DNA from: Planctomycetota bacterium
Lineage (GTDB): Bacteria; Planctomycetota; UBA1135; UBA2386
Assembly (NCBI GenBank): GCA_027621295.1
Contig: JAQCBR010000031.1
Coordinates: forward strand, 1 to 36,276
Direction of reading: 5' to 3'
Length of the DNA: 36,276 bases
The position numbers were made by a program, and so were the translations under genes. Positions 1 to 7,661 of the stretch are shown here, piece after piece. Every line of letters starts with the position of its first letter. Position 1 is the stretch's first letter. The notes under the pieces were generated by a model that worked only from the letters and a program-made list of their open reading frames with translations, did not search any database and had not been told where the DNA came from.

Positions 1-132
1 AGCGCCTCGTCGCCGGTCTCCGGGCCGCGGGTGTCCTCGCGCCGCCGCGCTGATCGCCGACCCGGCGGCGCTCTCCCAATCCGCAGCGGGGCGTTTGGCC
101 CGGCCCGTCCGTCTCGGCATCATGGGCGCCCG

Positions 133-1365
133 ATGCAATCCCAAGAGCGCGCCGTGGGCAGCCGGCTGTCCGTGATGATGTTCCTCCAGTTCTTCATCTG
201 GGGGAGCTGGTACGTGACCGTCGGCAACTTCATCAAGTCGGAGGCCGTCGGCTGGGCCGACGCCGACGTGGGTTGGGCCTACCAGGTCGGGCCGATCGCC
301 GCCGTGGTGTCGCCGCTCTTCCTCGGCATGATCGCGGACCGGTTCTTCGCGTCGGAGCGCGTGCTGGCGACCATGCACCTGCTCGGCGGGATCGTGATGT
401 TCTCGCTGCCGGCCGTCGCCGGGGACGGGGCCACGTCCGACACGTTCGGCTGGTTGCTCCTCGTCTACATGCTCTGCTACATGCCGACGTTGGGGCTGTC
501 GAACACCGTCGCGTTCCACAGCATCACGAACCAGGAGAAGCAGTTCCCGGTGATCCGCGTGTTCGGCACGCTCGGCTGGATCGTCGCAGGGGTGGTCGTC
601 AGCAAGTTCCTCGGCGCGGACGAGGACAGCCTGCAGTTCCAGGTCGCGGGGGGTGCGTCGGTCCTGCTCGCAGCGTTCAGCCTGACGCTGCCGCACACGC
701 CGCCGCCGGCGAAGGGCCAGTCCGCGTCGGTCGCCGACCTGCTCGGCCTGCGGTCGGTGGCGCTGATGAAGGACCCGTCGTTCGCGGTGTTCATGATCGC
801 GTCCTTCCTGGTCTGCATCCCGCTGGCCGCCTACTACGCCTACGCGCCGATCTTCGTGTCGGCGACCGGCTTCGAGGCCCCGGGCTACACGATGTCCTTC
901 GGCCAGTGGTCGGAGGTGATCTTCATGCTGGCGATGCCGCTGTTCTTCGCGCGGCTCGGCGTCAAGTGGATGCTCGCCGTCGGCATGCTGGCCTGGGTCG
1001 TCCGCTACGGGCTGTTCTCGATGGCGGCCGACGACCAGGTCCAGTGGATGGTCCTCGGCGGCATCCTGCTGCACGGCATCTGCTACGACTTCTTCTTCGT
1101 CACCGGGCAGATCTACGTCGACAAGGCAGCACCCCGCGAGCTGCGCGGCCAGGCGCAGGGCTTCCTGGTGCTGATGACCCAGGGCCTCGGCCTCGGGCTC
1201 GGCGCGACGCTGGCCACCGACCTCAAGGACCAGGTCACGACGAAGACCGACGCGGGCGCCGAGGTCGTCGACTGGGCCCAGTTCTGGTGGTCCCCGGCGC
1301 TGTTCGCCGGCGCGGTCCTGCTCGTCTTCGTCGCGGTCTTCCGGGGCCGCAAGAGCGCGGCCTGA
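133..1365 (+). CDS. MFS permease, nucleoside:H+ symporter (NUP) type
   Basis: A 410-residue polytopic inner-membrane protein of about 12 hydrophobic segments. The start at 133 gives the short hydrophilic N-terminus typical of the family, followed at once by the first membrane helix (MMFLQFFIWGSWYVTVG). This helix closely resembles the opening of NUP-family nucleoside permeases such as NupG/XapB. The frame stays open upstream to 31, but that extension is Arg/Pro-rich and unlike a transporter. Later landmarks are the central loop with HTPPPAKG near residue 200 and the helix LRGQAQGFLVLMTQGLGLG near residue 340. The expected role is proton-coupled uptake of nucleosides or similar small solutes; the substrate cannot be read from the sequence. 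The SixA-like gene begins 12 bases downstream, so the two may be co-transcribed. Family assignment is firm, substrate is not. Confidence 0.85.
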   Translation: MQSQERAVGSRLSVMMFLQFFIWGSWYVTVGNFIKSEAVGWADADVGWAYQVGPIAAVVSPLFLGMIADRFFASERVLATMHLLGGIVMFSLPAVAGDGATSDTFGWLLLVYMLCYMPTLGLSNTVAFHSITNQEKQFPVIRVFGTLGWIVAGVVVSKFLGADEDSLQFQVAGGASVLLAAFSLTLPHTPPPAKGQSASVADLLGLRSVALMKDPSFAVFMIASFLVCIPLAAYYAYAPIFVSATGFEAPGYTMSFGQWSEVIFMLAMPLFFARLGVKWMLAVGMLAWVVRYGLFSMAADDQVQWMVLGGILLHGICYDFFFVTGQIYVDKAAPRELRGQAQGFLVLMTQGLGLGLGATLATDLKDQVTTKTDAGAEVVDWAQFWWSPALFAGAVLLVFVAVFRGRKSAA

Positions 1366-1377
1366 GGGTCGGGTCGC

Positions 1378-1872
1378 ATGACGCGCGAACTCCTCCTCCT
1401 CCGCCACGCGAAGTCCTCCTGGGACGATGCCGGCGTCCGAGACCACGACCGCACGCTGAACGCGCGGGGGGAGCGGGATGCCCCACGGATGGGTCGGCTC
1501 CTCGTCGAGCGCGAGCTGGTCCCCGACCGGATCGTCGCGTCGACCGCGGTGCGTGCGCGGCGAACCTCGGACCTCGTCGCCGAGGCGGCGGGGGTCGCGG
1601 ACGTCGCCGTCTGTGAGGACCTCTACCTGGCTCCGCCGGGCACTCTCGTCGACGTCGCCCGACGCCGTGGCGGCAGCGCGCAGCGGCTCATGCTGGTCGC
1701 GCACAATCCGGGACTCGAAGACCTCGTCGCCCAGTTCACCGGCTCGCAGGATGCGTTCCCGACCGCGGCCCTCGCAGCTCTCCGGTTCGACATCGATTCC
1801 TGGGAAGACCTGGCGCTGATGTCCGTGCCGGAAGTCATGGGCATCTGGCACCCGAAGACGCTCGACGACTGA
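1378..1872 (+). CDS. sixA: SixA-type phosphohistidine phosphatase (histidine phosphatase superfamily)
   Basis: A 164-residue cytosolic protein of the branch-2-like histidine phosphatase superfamily, matching the usual SixA length. The catalytic signature RHAKSSW sits at residues 9-15 with His10 as the predicted phospho-acceptor. The segment DHDRTLNARGERDAPRMG follows, and RARRTSD supplies the second phosphate-binding arginine region. The second catalytic His lies in VAHNPGLEDL near residue 103. E. coli SixA removes phosphate from histidine phosphotransfer proteins; here the partner is unknown and no histidine kinase or HPt gene is nearby. The ATG at 1378 follows the permease stop by 12 bases and has a GAGG about 10 bases upstream. 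A weak GC hairpin follows the stop codon. Confidence 0.9.
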   Translation: MTRELLLLRHAKSSWDDAGVRDHDRTLNARGERDAPRMGRLLVERELVPDRIVASTAVRARRTSDLVAEAAGVADVAVCEDLYLAPPGTLVDVARRRGGSAQRLMLVAHNPGLEDLVAQFTGSQDAFPTAALAALRFDIDSWEDLALMSVPEVMGIWHPKTLDD

Positions 1873-1887
1873 CGCTCCCGCTCCCGC

Positions 1888-1908
1888 GCCCCGCCCCCGG
1901 AACGGGGC
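1888..1908 (+). terminator. Weak GC hairpin after the sixA-like gene
   Basis: GCCCCG at 1888-1893 can pair with CGGGGC at 1903-1908. An alternative tight hairpin is CCCCG/CGGGG around a GAA loop (1895-1907). It lies 16 bases after the stop at 1872 and before the next start at 1937. There is no T-tract, so intrinsic termination is only possible. In a genome this GC-rich a 6-bp stem can occur by chance. Confidence 0.25.
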
Positions 1909-1936
1909 TCCGCGCCGACCATACGCTGCACCGACC

Positions 1937-2839
1937 ATGACGTTGTCCCGCCGCAGATTCCTCGGGGCAGCCGCCTGCGCGGCCGCCGCTCCTATCGCGA
2001 TTCCGGGGCCGTTCGGCGCGGCCCGCCCGGGCCGGGACAGGGCCTGCAAGAAGGCGGTCAAGCTTGGGATGGTGGGCGGCGGTGGGACGCTCGCCGAGAA
2101 GTTCGCTCTGCTCGCGCGGCTCGGCTTCGACGGCGTCGAGCTCGACTCACCGAACGGCCTCGATCGGTCCGAGGTCCTCGACGCGCGCGACGCGAGCGGC
2201 CTGCCGATCCACGGCGTCGTCGACTCGGTGCACTGGTCGAAGCCGCTGTCGTCGCCGGACGAGGCGGTGCGCCGCGAGGGGATCGAGGCGCTGGTCACCG
2301 CGCTCCGCGATGCGAAGGCCTACGGCGCGTCGAGTGTGCTCCTGGTCCCCGGAGTCGTGAACAAGCAGGTGTCCTACCGCGACGCATACGAGAGATCCGT
2401 CGCCTGCATCCGCGAGGTCCTGCCGCTCGCCGCCGAGCTCGAGATCCACATCGCGCTCGAGAACGTCTGGAACAACTTCCTGCTGAGCCCACTCGAACTC
2501 TGCCGCTACATCGACGAGTTCGAGAGCCCGTGGATCGGCTCCTACTTCGACGTGGGCAACGTCGTGCGCTTCGCGTGGCCCGAGCACTGGATCGAGGCGC
2601 TGGGCCCACGGATCCTCAAGGTCGACGTCAAGGAGTACAGCCGCAAGAAGCAGAACGACGAGGGCCTGTGGAAGGGCTTCGCCGTCGAGCTCCACGAGGG
2701 AGACTGCGACTGGCCGGCGGTGATGAAGGCCTTCGACGCGATCGGCTACGAAGGCTGGTTCACCGCCGAGATCCCGGGCGGCGGCGAGGATCGGCTGCGC
2801 GACATCGCCGCGCGGATGGATCGGATCTTCGCTGGCTGA
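1937..2839 (+). CDS. Tat-exported sugar phosphate isomerase/epimerase-like TIM-barrel protein
   Basis: A 300-residue protein with a twin-arginine signal (SRRRFLGAA at residues 4-12, then an Ala-rich hydrophobic stretch to about residue 25). The mature part is an AP-endonuclease-2/xylose-isomerase-like TIM barrel. It opens with KLGMVGGGGTLAEKFALLARLGFDGVELDSP. Likely metal and substrate residues are the Glu in ALENVWNN (about 175), the Asp in SYFDVGNVV (about 205), the Asp/Lys in KVDVKEY (about 235) and the Glu in TAEIPGG (about 280). Family members isomerise or epimerise keto sugars and polyols, or act on hydroxypyruvate and inositol derivatives. The Tat signal places this one outside the cytoplasm, folded and probably metal-loaded. 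No dehydrogenase or sugar-uptake operon adjoins it, so the substrate is unknown. Confidence 0.85.
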   Translation: MTLSRRRFLGAAACAAAAPIAIPGPFGAARPGRDRACKKAVKLGMVGGGGTLAEKFALLARLGFDGVELDSPNGLDRSEVLDARDASGLPIHGVVDSVHWSKPLSSPDEAVRREGIEALVTALRDAKAYGASSVLLVPGVVNKQVSYRDAYERSVACIREVLPLAAELEIHIALENVWNNFLLSPLELCRYIDEFESPWIGSYFDVGNVVRFAWPEHWIEALGPRILKVDVKEYSRKKQNDEGLWKGFAVELHEGDCDWPAVMKAFDAIGYEGWFTAEIPGGGEDRLRDIAARMDRIFAG

Positions 2840-2887
2840 CCACGAGCCGCGCCCGGCGCGAGCCTGGGCCCGGCAGCCGCTCCCGCG

Positions 2888-3727
2888 TCAGCGGGTGCGG
2901 CCCTGCGCAACCGGGCGGAGTCCCGGCTGCTTCGACTCGGGCGCTGCGGCGACCGCGCGCTCCAGGTCGAGGTAGACCGCATCGATGCCGCGTCGCAGGC
3001 GCCACGCGCGGCGCTTCGGGTCGTCGAGCTTCAGCGCTTCCTTCCGGGCCAGCACGCACTCCTCGAGCGTCTCTGCGCTCAGGAATTCTCGCCCCAGGCC
3101 TGCGACCGCGACCAGCGCCAGCTCGTACAGCTCGGCGCAGGTCGCGGGGTCCCCGTCGTTGAAGCGCGGGGCGCCCAGCTCGACCGCGCGCTCGAGCGTG
3201 GCACGCGCCGCGGCGCGGGGTTCGGCCGGGATCTCGAGGGCGGGCTCGGCGGGCACCAGCACCGTGTCGAGCACGTGGATCACGCCGTTCTTGGTCTGGA
3301 TGTCGTTCTTGACGACGAACGCGTCGTCGACGCGGAGGCGCCCTTCTTCGAGGCGGATCGACACCTGGTCGCCGGCGAGGGTCTCCGCGGTCTTCGCCCC
3401 GAGGGCCGTCAGCGCGTCGACGCGGCCCGCGACGACGTGGTGGAGGAGCACCGTGCGCAGGCGGTCCTTGTTCTCTGGTTCCAGGAGGCTCTGGATCGTG
3501 TCCGCGCCGAGCTTGGCGAAGGCCTCGTCGGTGGGGGCGAAGACCGTGAAGGGCCCGTCGCCGGACAGCGTCTCGGCGAGGTCCGCGGCGATCGCGGCGG
3601 CGATCAGCGTGCCGAAGGACCCGGCCTCCTGGGCGGTCTCGACGAGGGTCTTCTGGGGCTGGGACTGGGCTTCGGCGGGCGCGGCGAGCGCCATGGCCAG
3701 GGCCACGCAGGCGGGGAACATCTTCAT
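2888..3727 (-). CDS. Secreted fasciclin (FAS1) domain protein with extra C-terminal helical module
   Basis: A 279-residue exported protein. A Sec signal peptide (KMFPACVALAMALAAPAEAQ) precedes one FAS1 domain at about residues 25-165. FAS1 landmarks are TVFAPTDEAFAKLG, LLHHVVAGRVDA and IQTKNGVIHVLDTVLVP, the last being the conserved H2-like end of the fold. FAS1 domains mediate cell adhesion or matrix contacts. Residues of about 180-270 form a second, predicted helical module containing RAVELGAPRFNDGDPATCAELYELAL, which is not part of FAS1. The frame opens at 3736, but the ATG at 3727 has a GGAG nine bases upstream and starts directly with the signal peptide. The gene converges with the isomerase-like gene. 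The FAS1 assignment is firm; the C-terminal module is of unknown function. Confidence 0.88.
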   Translation of the reverse strand: MKMFPACVALAMALAAPAEAQSQPQKTLVETAQEAGSFGTLIAAAIAADLAETLSGDGPFTVFAPTDEAFAKLGADTIQSLLEPENKDRLRTVLLHHVVAGRVDALTALGAKTAETLAGDQVSIRLEEGRLRVDDAFVVKNDIQTKNGVIHVLDTVLVPAEPALEIPAEPRAAARATLERAVELGAPRFNDGDPATCAELYELALVAVAGLGREFLSAETLEECVLARKEALKLDDPKRRAWRLRRGIDAVYLDLERAVAAAPESKQPGLRPVAQGRTR

Positions 3728-3736
3728 GGTCAGCAT

Positions 3737-3740
3737 CTCC
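3737..3740 (-). promoter_or_regulatory. Ribosome binding site deciding the fasciclin start
   Basis: GGAG on the minus strand lies nine bases before the ATG at 3727 but directly abuts the upstream ATG at 3736. The spacing therefore favours 3727. Confidence 0.55.
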
Positions 3741-3812
3741 GGGTCGCTCTGTTCGCGTTGGAGGGGCCGGAGGATGCGCCCGCCGTGGACTCCCCGCGGG
3801 GAAGCCGGGGGG

Positions 3813-4466
3813 TCAGGCGTCCGGGGCGTCGTCGCCGCGGCGCCCGCGGATCAACGATGCCAGCGAGCCGGCGAGTCCGCCGGCGAGGGCCGTGCCCGGG
3901 ATCCAGAACGCGATCTGGGCCATGCAGAGCGCCAGGAGCTGGGCGTCGCGCGGTCGGTCGGCGAACGACGGGGCGACGGCCTCGAAGTGGGTCCCGAGCT
4001 CCATCGGGAAGACCACGAGGGTGATTCCGACGACCGCGACCCGGACCACGAGCCCGTAGGCCAGGAGGCGCTTCGCGAGCTCCGGCCACGCGCGCCACGC
4101 GAACAGCGCCGAGACGACGCCGACCGCGGCCAGGGTCGGGCCGAGGGCAGCCGGCTCGAGCATCTGCACCGCGCCGATCAGCCCGCCGACGAGGAGCGCC
4201 AGGCCCAGCAGGTTCAGCACGAGCGCCAGCCCGGGGCGGTCCGGGGCGCGGCCCTCCCCGGTCAGCCTCCAGCCGAAGAGGAAGCCGAACACCGGGATCA
4301 GCCAGGACATCCCGAGCGGGGACCCGCCACCGCCCGCTTCGCGCGCGAACCACGCATGGTCGATCTCGAGGATCTCGCCGGTCAGCCGCGCCGCGAGGAT
4401 CGCGAGGCTGACGAGGACCGGGACGCGGATCGTGCGCCAGATCGGAGTGGGCTCGTTGGCGTCCAT
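3813..4466 (-). CDS. Small polytopic membrane protein, unrecognised family
   Basis: A 217-residue protein with about five to six hydrophobic segments. They lie near residues 15-33, 53-68, 79-105, 111-127, 139-160 and 182-207. A Gly-rich loop (AREAGGGGSPLGMS) lies between the first two. I recognise no catalytic motif and no family. A GGAG nine bases upstream supports the ATG at 4466. The gene begins 16 bases after the stop of the dynamin-like GTPase gene on the same strand, so the two are probably one transcript and may work together at the membrane. The 76-base gap downstream (3737-3812) holds the perfect palindrome TCCCCGCGGGGA at 3791-3802 and nothing else of note. Confidence 0.7.
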   Translation of the reverse strand: MDANEPTPIWRTIRVPVLVSLAILAARLTGEILEIDHAWFAREAGGGGSPLGMSWLIPVFGFLFGWRLTGEGRAPDRPGLALVLNLLGLALLVGGLIGAVQMLEPAALGPTLAAVGVVSALFAWRAWPELAKRLLAYGLVVRVAVVGITLVVFPMELGTHFEAVAPSFADRPRDAQLLALCMAQIAFWIPGTALAGGLAGSLASLIRGRRGDDAPDA

Positions 4467-4482
4467 CGTCGGATGCTCCGCT

Positions 4483-5943
4483 TCAGCGGTTCTCGTTGCC
4501 GCCCGACGGGCGGGCGAACGCGTCGTTGAGTTTCTGGATCAGCGCGGTCGTGCCGCCGCGGACCGACTGCAGCGTGCGCTCGGCGGCGGCCGACCAGCCG
4601 ACGGGGCGAGTGCGCAGCGTCGAGCGCTTCGTGCTCCTGAGGAACGCGTCGGCGACCCGGAGTCGGATCTGCCCGTCCTCGGGCTCGACCTGGAGTCTGC
4701 CGCGGACGAGTCCGGCCGCGAGCAGCCGGATGCGCGAGTGGAGGAACCAGAGCACGCCGAACACGACGGCGCCCTTCGCGACCTCGATCCCAACCGGGCC
4801 GAGCCCCAGATCGGAGTCCGGGAAACCGCGCCACTCGGCGACCAGCCCGTCGAAGCCGGCGTCGAGGCCGAGCGTCCCGACCGCGACGGCGAGGACGACG
4901 AGCATCACGAGGTCGAGCGTCCAGACGAGGCGGCGCCAGCGCCCGAGCGCGTCCTCGAGCTTGGGCAGCGCCTCGTCGCGGATGCGTTCGGCCGTGCCCT
5001 CGAGCGCGTCGACGATGCGGTAGGCGCGGCCGACCTCGACCTGCTCGATCCGGTCGAGGATCTCCGCCATGTCCGCGTCGCGCTTCTCCTCGTAGCGCTG
5101 GCGCTGCTCGGCGTCGTCGATCGGGATCGCGCGATCGGGGTTGTAGATCGCGTAGAAGCGGCCCGCGGTCAGCCCCTTCTCGGCGAGCGCCCGCTGCCAC
5201 GCCGCGAACACCTCCTCCGGGTTGTCCTCGCGCGCGGTCGCGTCCATCTGGTTGAGGATGTAGAGGAACTTCTCGGCGTCGGGGCGCCGCCGCACCGCGG
5301 CGACGAGGTGCTCGAGCGTGTCCCGCATCGCTCCCGGCTCCGGGTGCCGCGCGTCGAAGAACACGAGCACGAGGTCGGACAGCTGGACGAGGTGGTCGGT
5401 CAGGCGGAGCGTTGCGTTCCGCTGCGCGTCGGCGTCGAAGCCGGGCGAGTCGATCAGGATCTTGCCCTTGAGCTTGTCGCTCGGGCAGGTCTTCAGCAGC
5501 AGGAAGCGGTCGGCGTGTGCACCCTCGCCGGGCGCGACCTTGTCGATCTCGTCGCCGATGCGGAAGAACGGGAAGCGCGGGTCTGCGTCGAGCGCGGTGC
5601 CGGGCAGCGTCTTCGGCTCCTCGCCCGCCGCATGGCAGATGACGGTGAACTTGTCGTCGACCGCCTGGTTGCCGGTTCGCTGCAGCGCCCGACCGAGGTA
5701 CCAGTTCACGAAGCTCGACTTGCCGGACGAGAACGTGCCGAGCAGCGAGACCATCGGCCACCACGGGACTTGGTGGGCGAACGACTCGTCCTCCCGCAAG
5801 AGCCCCATGGATTGGGCGACCTGGTCGAGCTGGCGGAAACCCTGGACGGCTTCGAGCAGGGTGGGGTTCTCGGCCCGCAGGTGGGCCTCGAGCTGTTCGA
5901 TCCGCTGCTGACTGTCGCGATGGGCGGGTGCTCTTTGCTGCAT
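4483..5943 (-). CDS. Dynamin/EHD-like GTPase with two membrane segments
   Basis: A 486-residue large GTPase of the dynamin superfamily. The G1 P-loop is GTFSSGKS at residues 69-76, in the EHD-like context PMVSLLGTFSSGKSSFVNWYLG-type sequence. A candidate G2 Thr is at about 100, G3 is DSPG at 165-168, and G4 is NQMD at 231-234, a variant of NKxD. A charged helical region at about 272-335 is followed by two hydrophobic segments at about 342-360 and 388-403. These would insert the protein in the membrane, as in mitofusin-like bacterial dynamins. Residues 10-50 are helical. Bacterial relatives remodel or repair membranes. Downstream, on the same strand, is a small membrane protein; upstream, 194 bases separate it from a divergent photolyase gene. 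The start at 5943 is the first ATG but has no clear ribosome binding site. Confidence 0.85.
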   Translation of the reverse strand: MQQRAPAHRDSQQRIEQLEAHLRAENPTLLEAVQGFRQLDQVAQSMGLLREDESFAHQVPWWPMVSLLGTFSSGKSSFVNWYLGRALQRTGNQAVDDKFTVICHAAGEEPKTLPGTALDADPRFPFFRIGDEIDKVAPGEGAHADRFLLLKTCPSDKLKGKILIDSPGFDADAQRNATLRLTDHLVQLSDLVLVFFDARHPEPGAMRDTLEHLVAAVRRRPDAEKFLYILNQMDATAREDNPEEVFAAWQRALAEKGLTAGRFYAIYNPDRAIPIDDAEQRQRYEEKRDADMAEILDRIEQVEVGRAYRIVDALEGTAERIRDEALPKLEDALGRWRRLVWTLDLVMLVVLAVAVGTLGLDAGFDGLVAEWRGFPDSDLGLGPVGIEVAKGAVVFGVLWFLHSRIRLLAAGLVRGRLQVEPEDGQIRLRVADAFLRSTKRSTLRTRPVGWSAAAERTLQSVRGGTTALIQKLNDAFARPSGGNENR

Positions 5944-6137
5944 GTCGAGGGACCGGTGTAGGGGTGGGTTCGGAGCGGGGCAACAGGCGACTCGTCCCGT
6001 GCTCGTCGCTCGTGGGCGAGACCTGCGCCGGGCACCGCAACCGGCGGCGGGCCCGGAGGGTTACGCGGGCCGGGCGCCGGTTCCACACGCCGGTTCCGCG
6101 GGCATCCGCCGCGTTCCGCGCGGCGAAACGTCGGCCC

Positions 6138-7661
6138 ATGGGTCCGCAGATCGTCTGGTTCAAGCGAGACCTCCGTGTGGACGACCACGCGGCTCTCGAC
6201 GGCGCCTGCCGCGCGGGTCCGACGATCGGGATCTACGTCTTCGAGCCCGAGCTGCTGCGCCTCCCCGACTCCGATCCGTGCCACGTGGCGTTCGTGCGCT
6301 CCTGCCTCGCCGAGCTGAGGGAGCGGCTCGCTGCGCGGGGTGGGCGTCTGCTGATCCGCATCGGTGATGTCGTCGAGGTGCTCGGGTCGCTGCAGCGCGC
6401 GGTCGGGGCGAGCGCAATCTGGAGTCACGAGGAGACCGGCAACCTGTGGACCTTCGCGCGGGACCGCCGCGTCGCCGCATGGGCCGAGGCTTCTGGGGTC
6501 GCGTGGCACGAGCCCTGGCAGAACGGCGTCGTGCGGCGGCTCCCGACCCGGGACGGATGGTCCCGGATCTGGGGGAAGCGCATGGCGACGACCGCTGTCC
6601 CTGCTCCGGAACACATCGCGACCCCGGCCGGCGCTGCGGATCTGGACGACGGTCCGATCCCGACCCTCGCCGAGCTCGGGCTGGCCGCGTCGCGTCGCGC
6701 GGAACCGCAGGCTGCCGGCGAGGGAGAGGCGTGGAAGACGCTGCGCTCGTTCCTCGCCGAGCGCTCGATCGACTACCGCGCGGCGATGGCGTCGCCCGTC
6801 GAGGGCTGGGAAGGCTGTAGCCGCCTGAGTCCGCACCTCGCGTACGGGACGATCAGCATGCGACGCGTCCACCAGACCGCAGCGGCGCGGGCCGCCGAGT
6901 TGAAGGAGCAGCGCGCGGCCGGCGCGGCGTTCGCACCGACCTGGCTGCCTTCGCTCGCGTCGTTCCAGTCGCGCCTGCGCTGGCACTGCCACTTCATGCA
7001 GAAGCTCGAGGATCACCCCGCTCTCGAGAAGGACGAGCTGAACCCCGTGTTCCGCGGACTTCGCGACGACGGCTGGGACGACGAGCTGTTCGCCGCTTTC
7101 TGCGAAGGGCGCACCGGCTACCCGATGGTCGATGCGTGCATGCGCTGCCTCGATGCGACCGGTTGGGTGAACTTCCGGATGCGCGCGATGCTGGTGTCGT
7201 TCGCCTGCCACCACCTCGGACTGCCGTGGCAGCCGGTGGGCGTCGAGCTCGCGCGTCGCTTCGTCGACTTCGAGCCGGGCATCCACTACAGCCAGGCGCA
7301 GATGCAGGCGGGGGTGACCGGCATCAACACCGTGCGGATCTACTCACCCGCGAAGCAGGTGCGGGACCAGGACCCGGAGGGTGTCTTCGTCCGCCGATGG
7401 GTCCCCGAACTCGAGGGTATCCCGACCGAGCACCTCGCCGAGCCGCACCTGACACCGCCGCTCGTGCAGATCGCGTCCGGCTGTCGCATCGGTCGCGACT
7501 ACCCGGCGCCTCTGGTCGACCATGCGACGGCCTACGCGGCGGCGCGGGAGCGCATCGCCAGCGTGCGACGCACCCGCGAAGCCCGCAGCGAGGCAGAGCG
7601 CGTGCTCGCCCGCCATGGGAGCAGGAAGCGCACGCCGCGTCGGCGGGGGCCCCGCACGTGA
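6138..7661 (+). CDS. Cryptochrome/photolyase family flavoprotein
   Basis: A 507-residue protein. The N-terminal antenna-type alpha/beta domain starts IVWFKRDLRVDDHAALDG. The C-terminal helical FAD-binding domain includes LRWHCHFMQKLED, TGYPMVDACMRCLDATGWVN and NFRMRAMLVSFACHHLGLPW. In class I photolyases the next block reads NNGGWQWAASTG. Here it is EPGIHYSQAQMQAGVTGIN, so both Trp of the WQW pair appear to be Gln. Members of the family repair UV-induced pyrimidine dimers with light or act as blue-light receptors; which applies here is uncertain. The ATG at 6138 puts the conserved IVWFKRDLR at residue 5. The Arg-rich open frame from 5928 is rejected. The stop codon overlaps the GTG start of the next photolyase gene (GTGA), so translation is probably coupled. 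The basic tail (RHGSRKRTPRRR) may contact DNA. Confidence 0.9.
   Translation: MGPQIVWFKRDLRVDDHAALDGACRAGPTIGIYVFEPELLRLPDSDPCHVAFVRSCLAELRERLAARGGRLLIRIGDVVEVLGSLQRAVGASAIWSHEETGNLWTFARDRRVAAWAEASGVAWHEPWQNGVVRRLPTRDGWSRIWGKRMATTAVPAPEHIATPAGAADLDDGPIPTLAELGLAASRRAEPQAAGEGEAWKTLRSFLAERSIDYRAAMASPVEGWEGCSRLSPHLAYGTISMRRVHQTAAARAAELKEQRAAGAAFAPTWLPSLASFQSRLRWHCHFMQKLEDHPALEKDELNPVFRGLRDDGWDDELFAAFCEGRTGYPMVDACMRCLDATGWVNFRMRAMLVSFACHHLGLPWQPVGVELARRFVDFEPGIHYSQAQMQAGVTGINTVRIYSPAKQVRDQDPEGVFVRRWVPELEGIPTEHLAEPHLTPPLVQIASGCRIGRDYPAPLVDHATAYAAARERIASVRRTREARSEAERVLARHGSRKRTPRRRGPRT

Noticed and set aside
3..53. Possible C-terminal tail of a gene from the left edge (frame ending at TGA 51-53)
   Set aside because: Only 16 codons are visible, and short open stretches are common at this GC content. 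No motif is recognisable.
3791..3802. Perfect palindrome TCCCCGCGGGGA after the small membrane protein gene
   Set aside because: No loop and no T-tract, and 12-bp GC palindromes are not rare here. Not called as a terminator.
5928..6137. Extended N-terminus of the first photolyase
   Set aside because: Basic, motif-free stretch overlapping the divergent GTPase start. The family N-terminus begins at ATG 6138.
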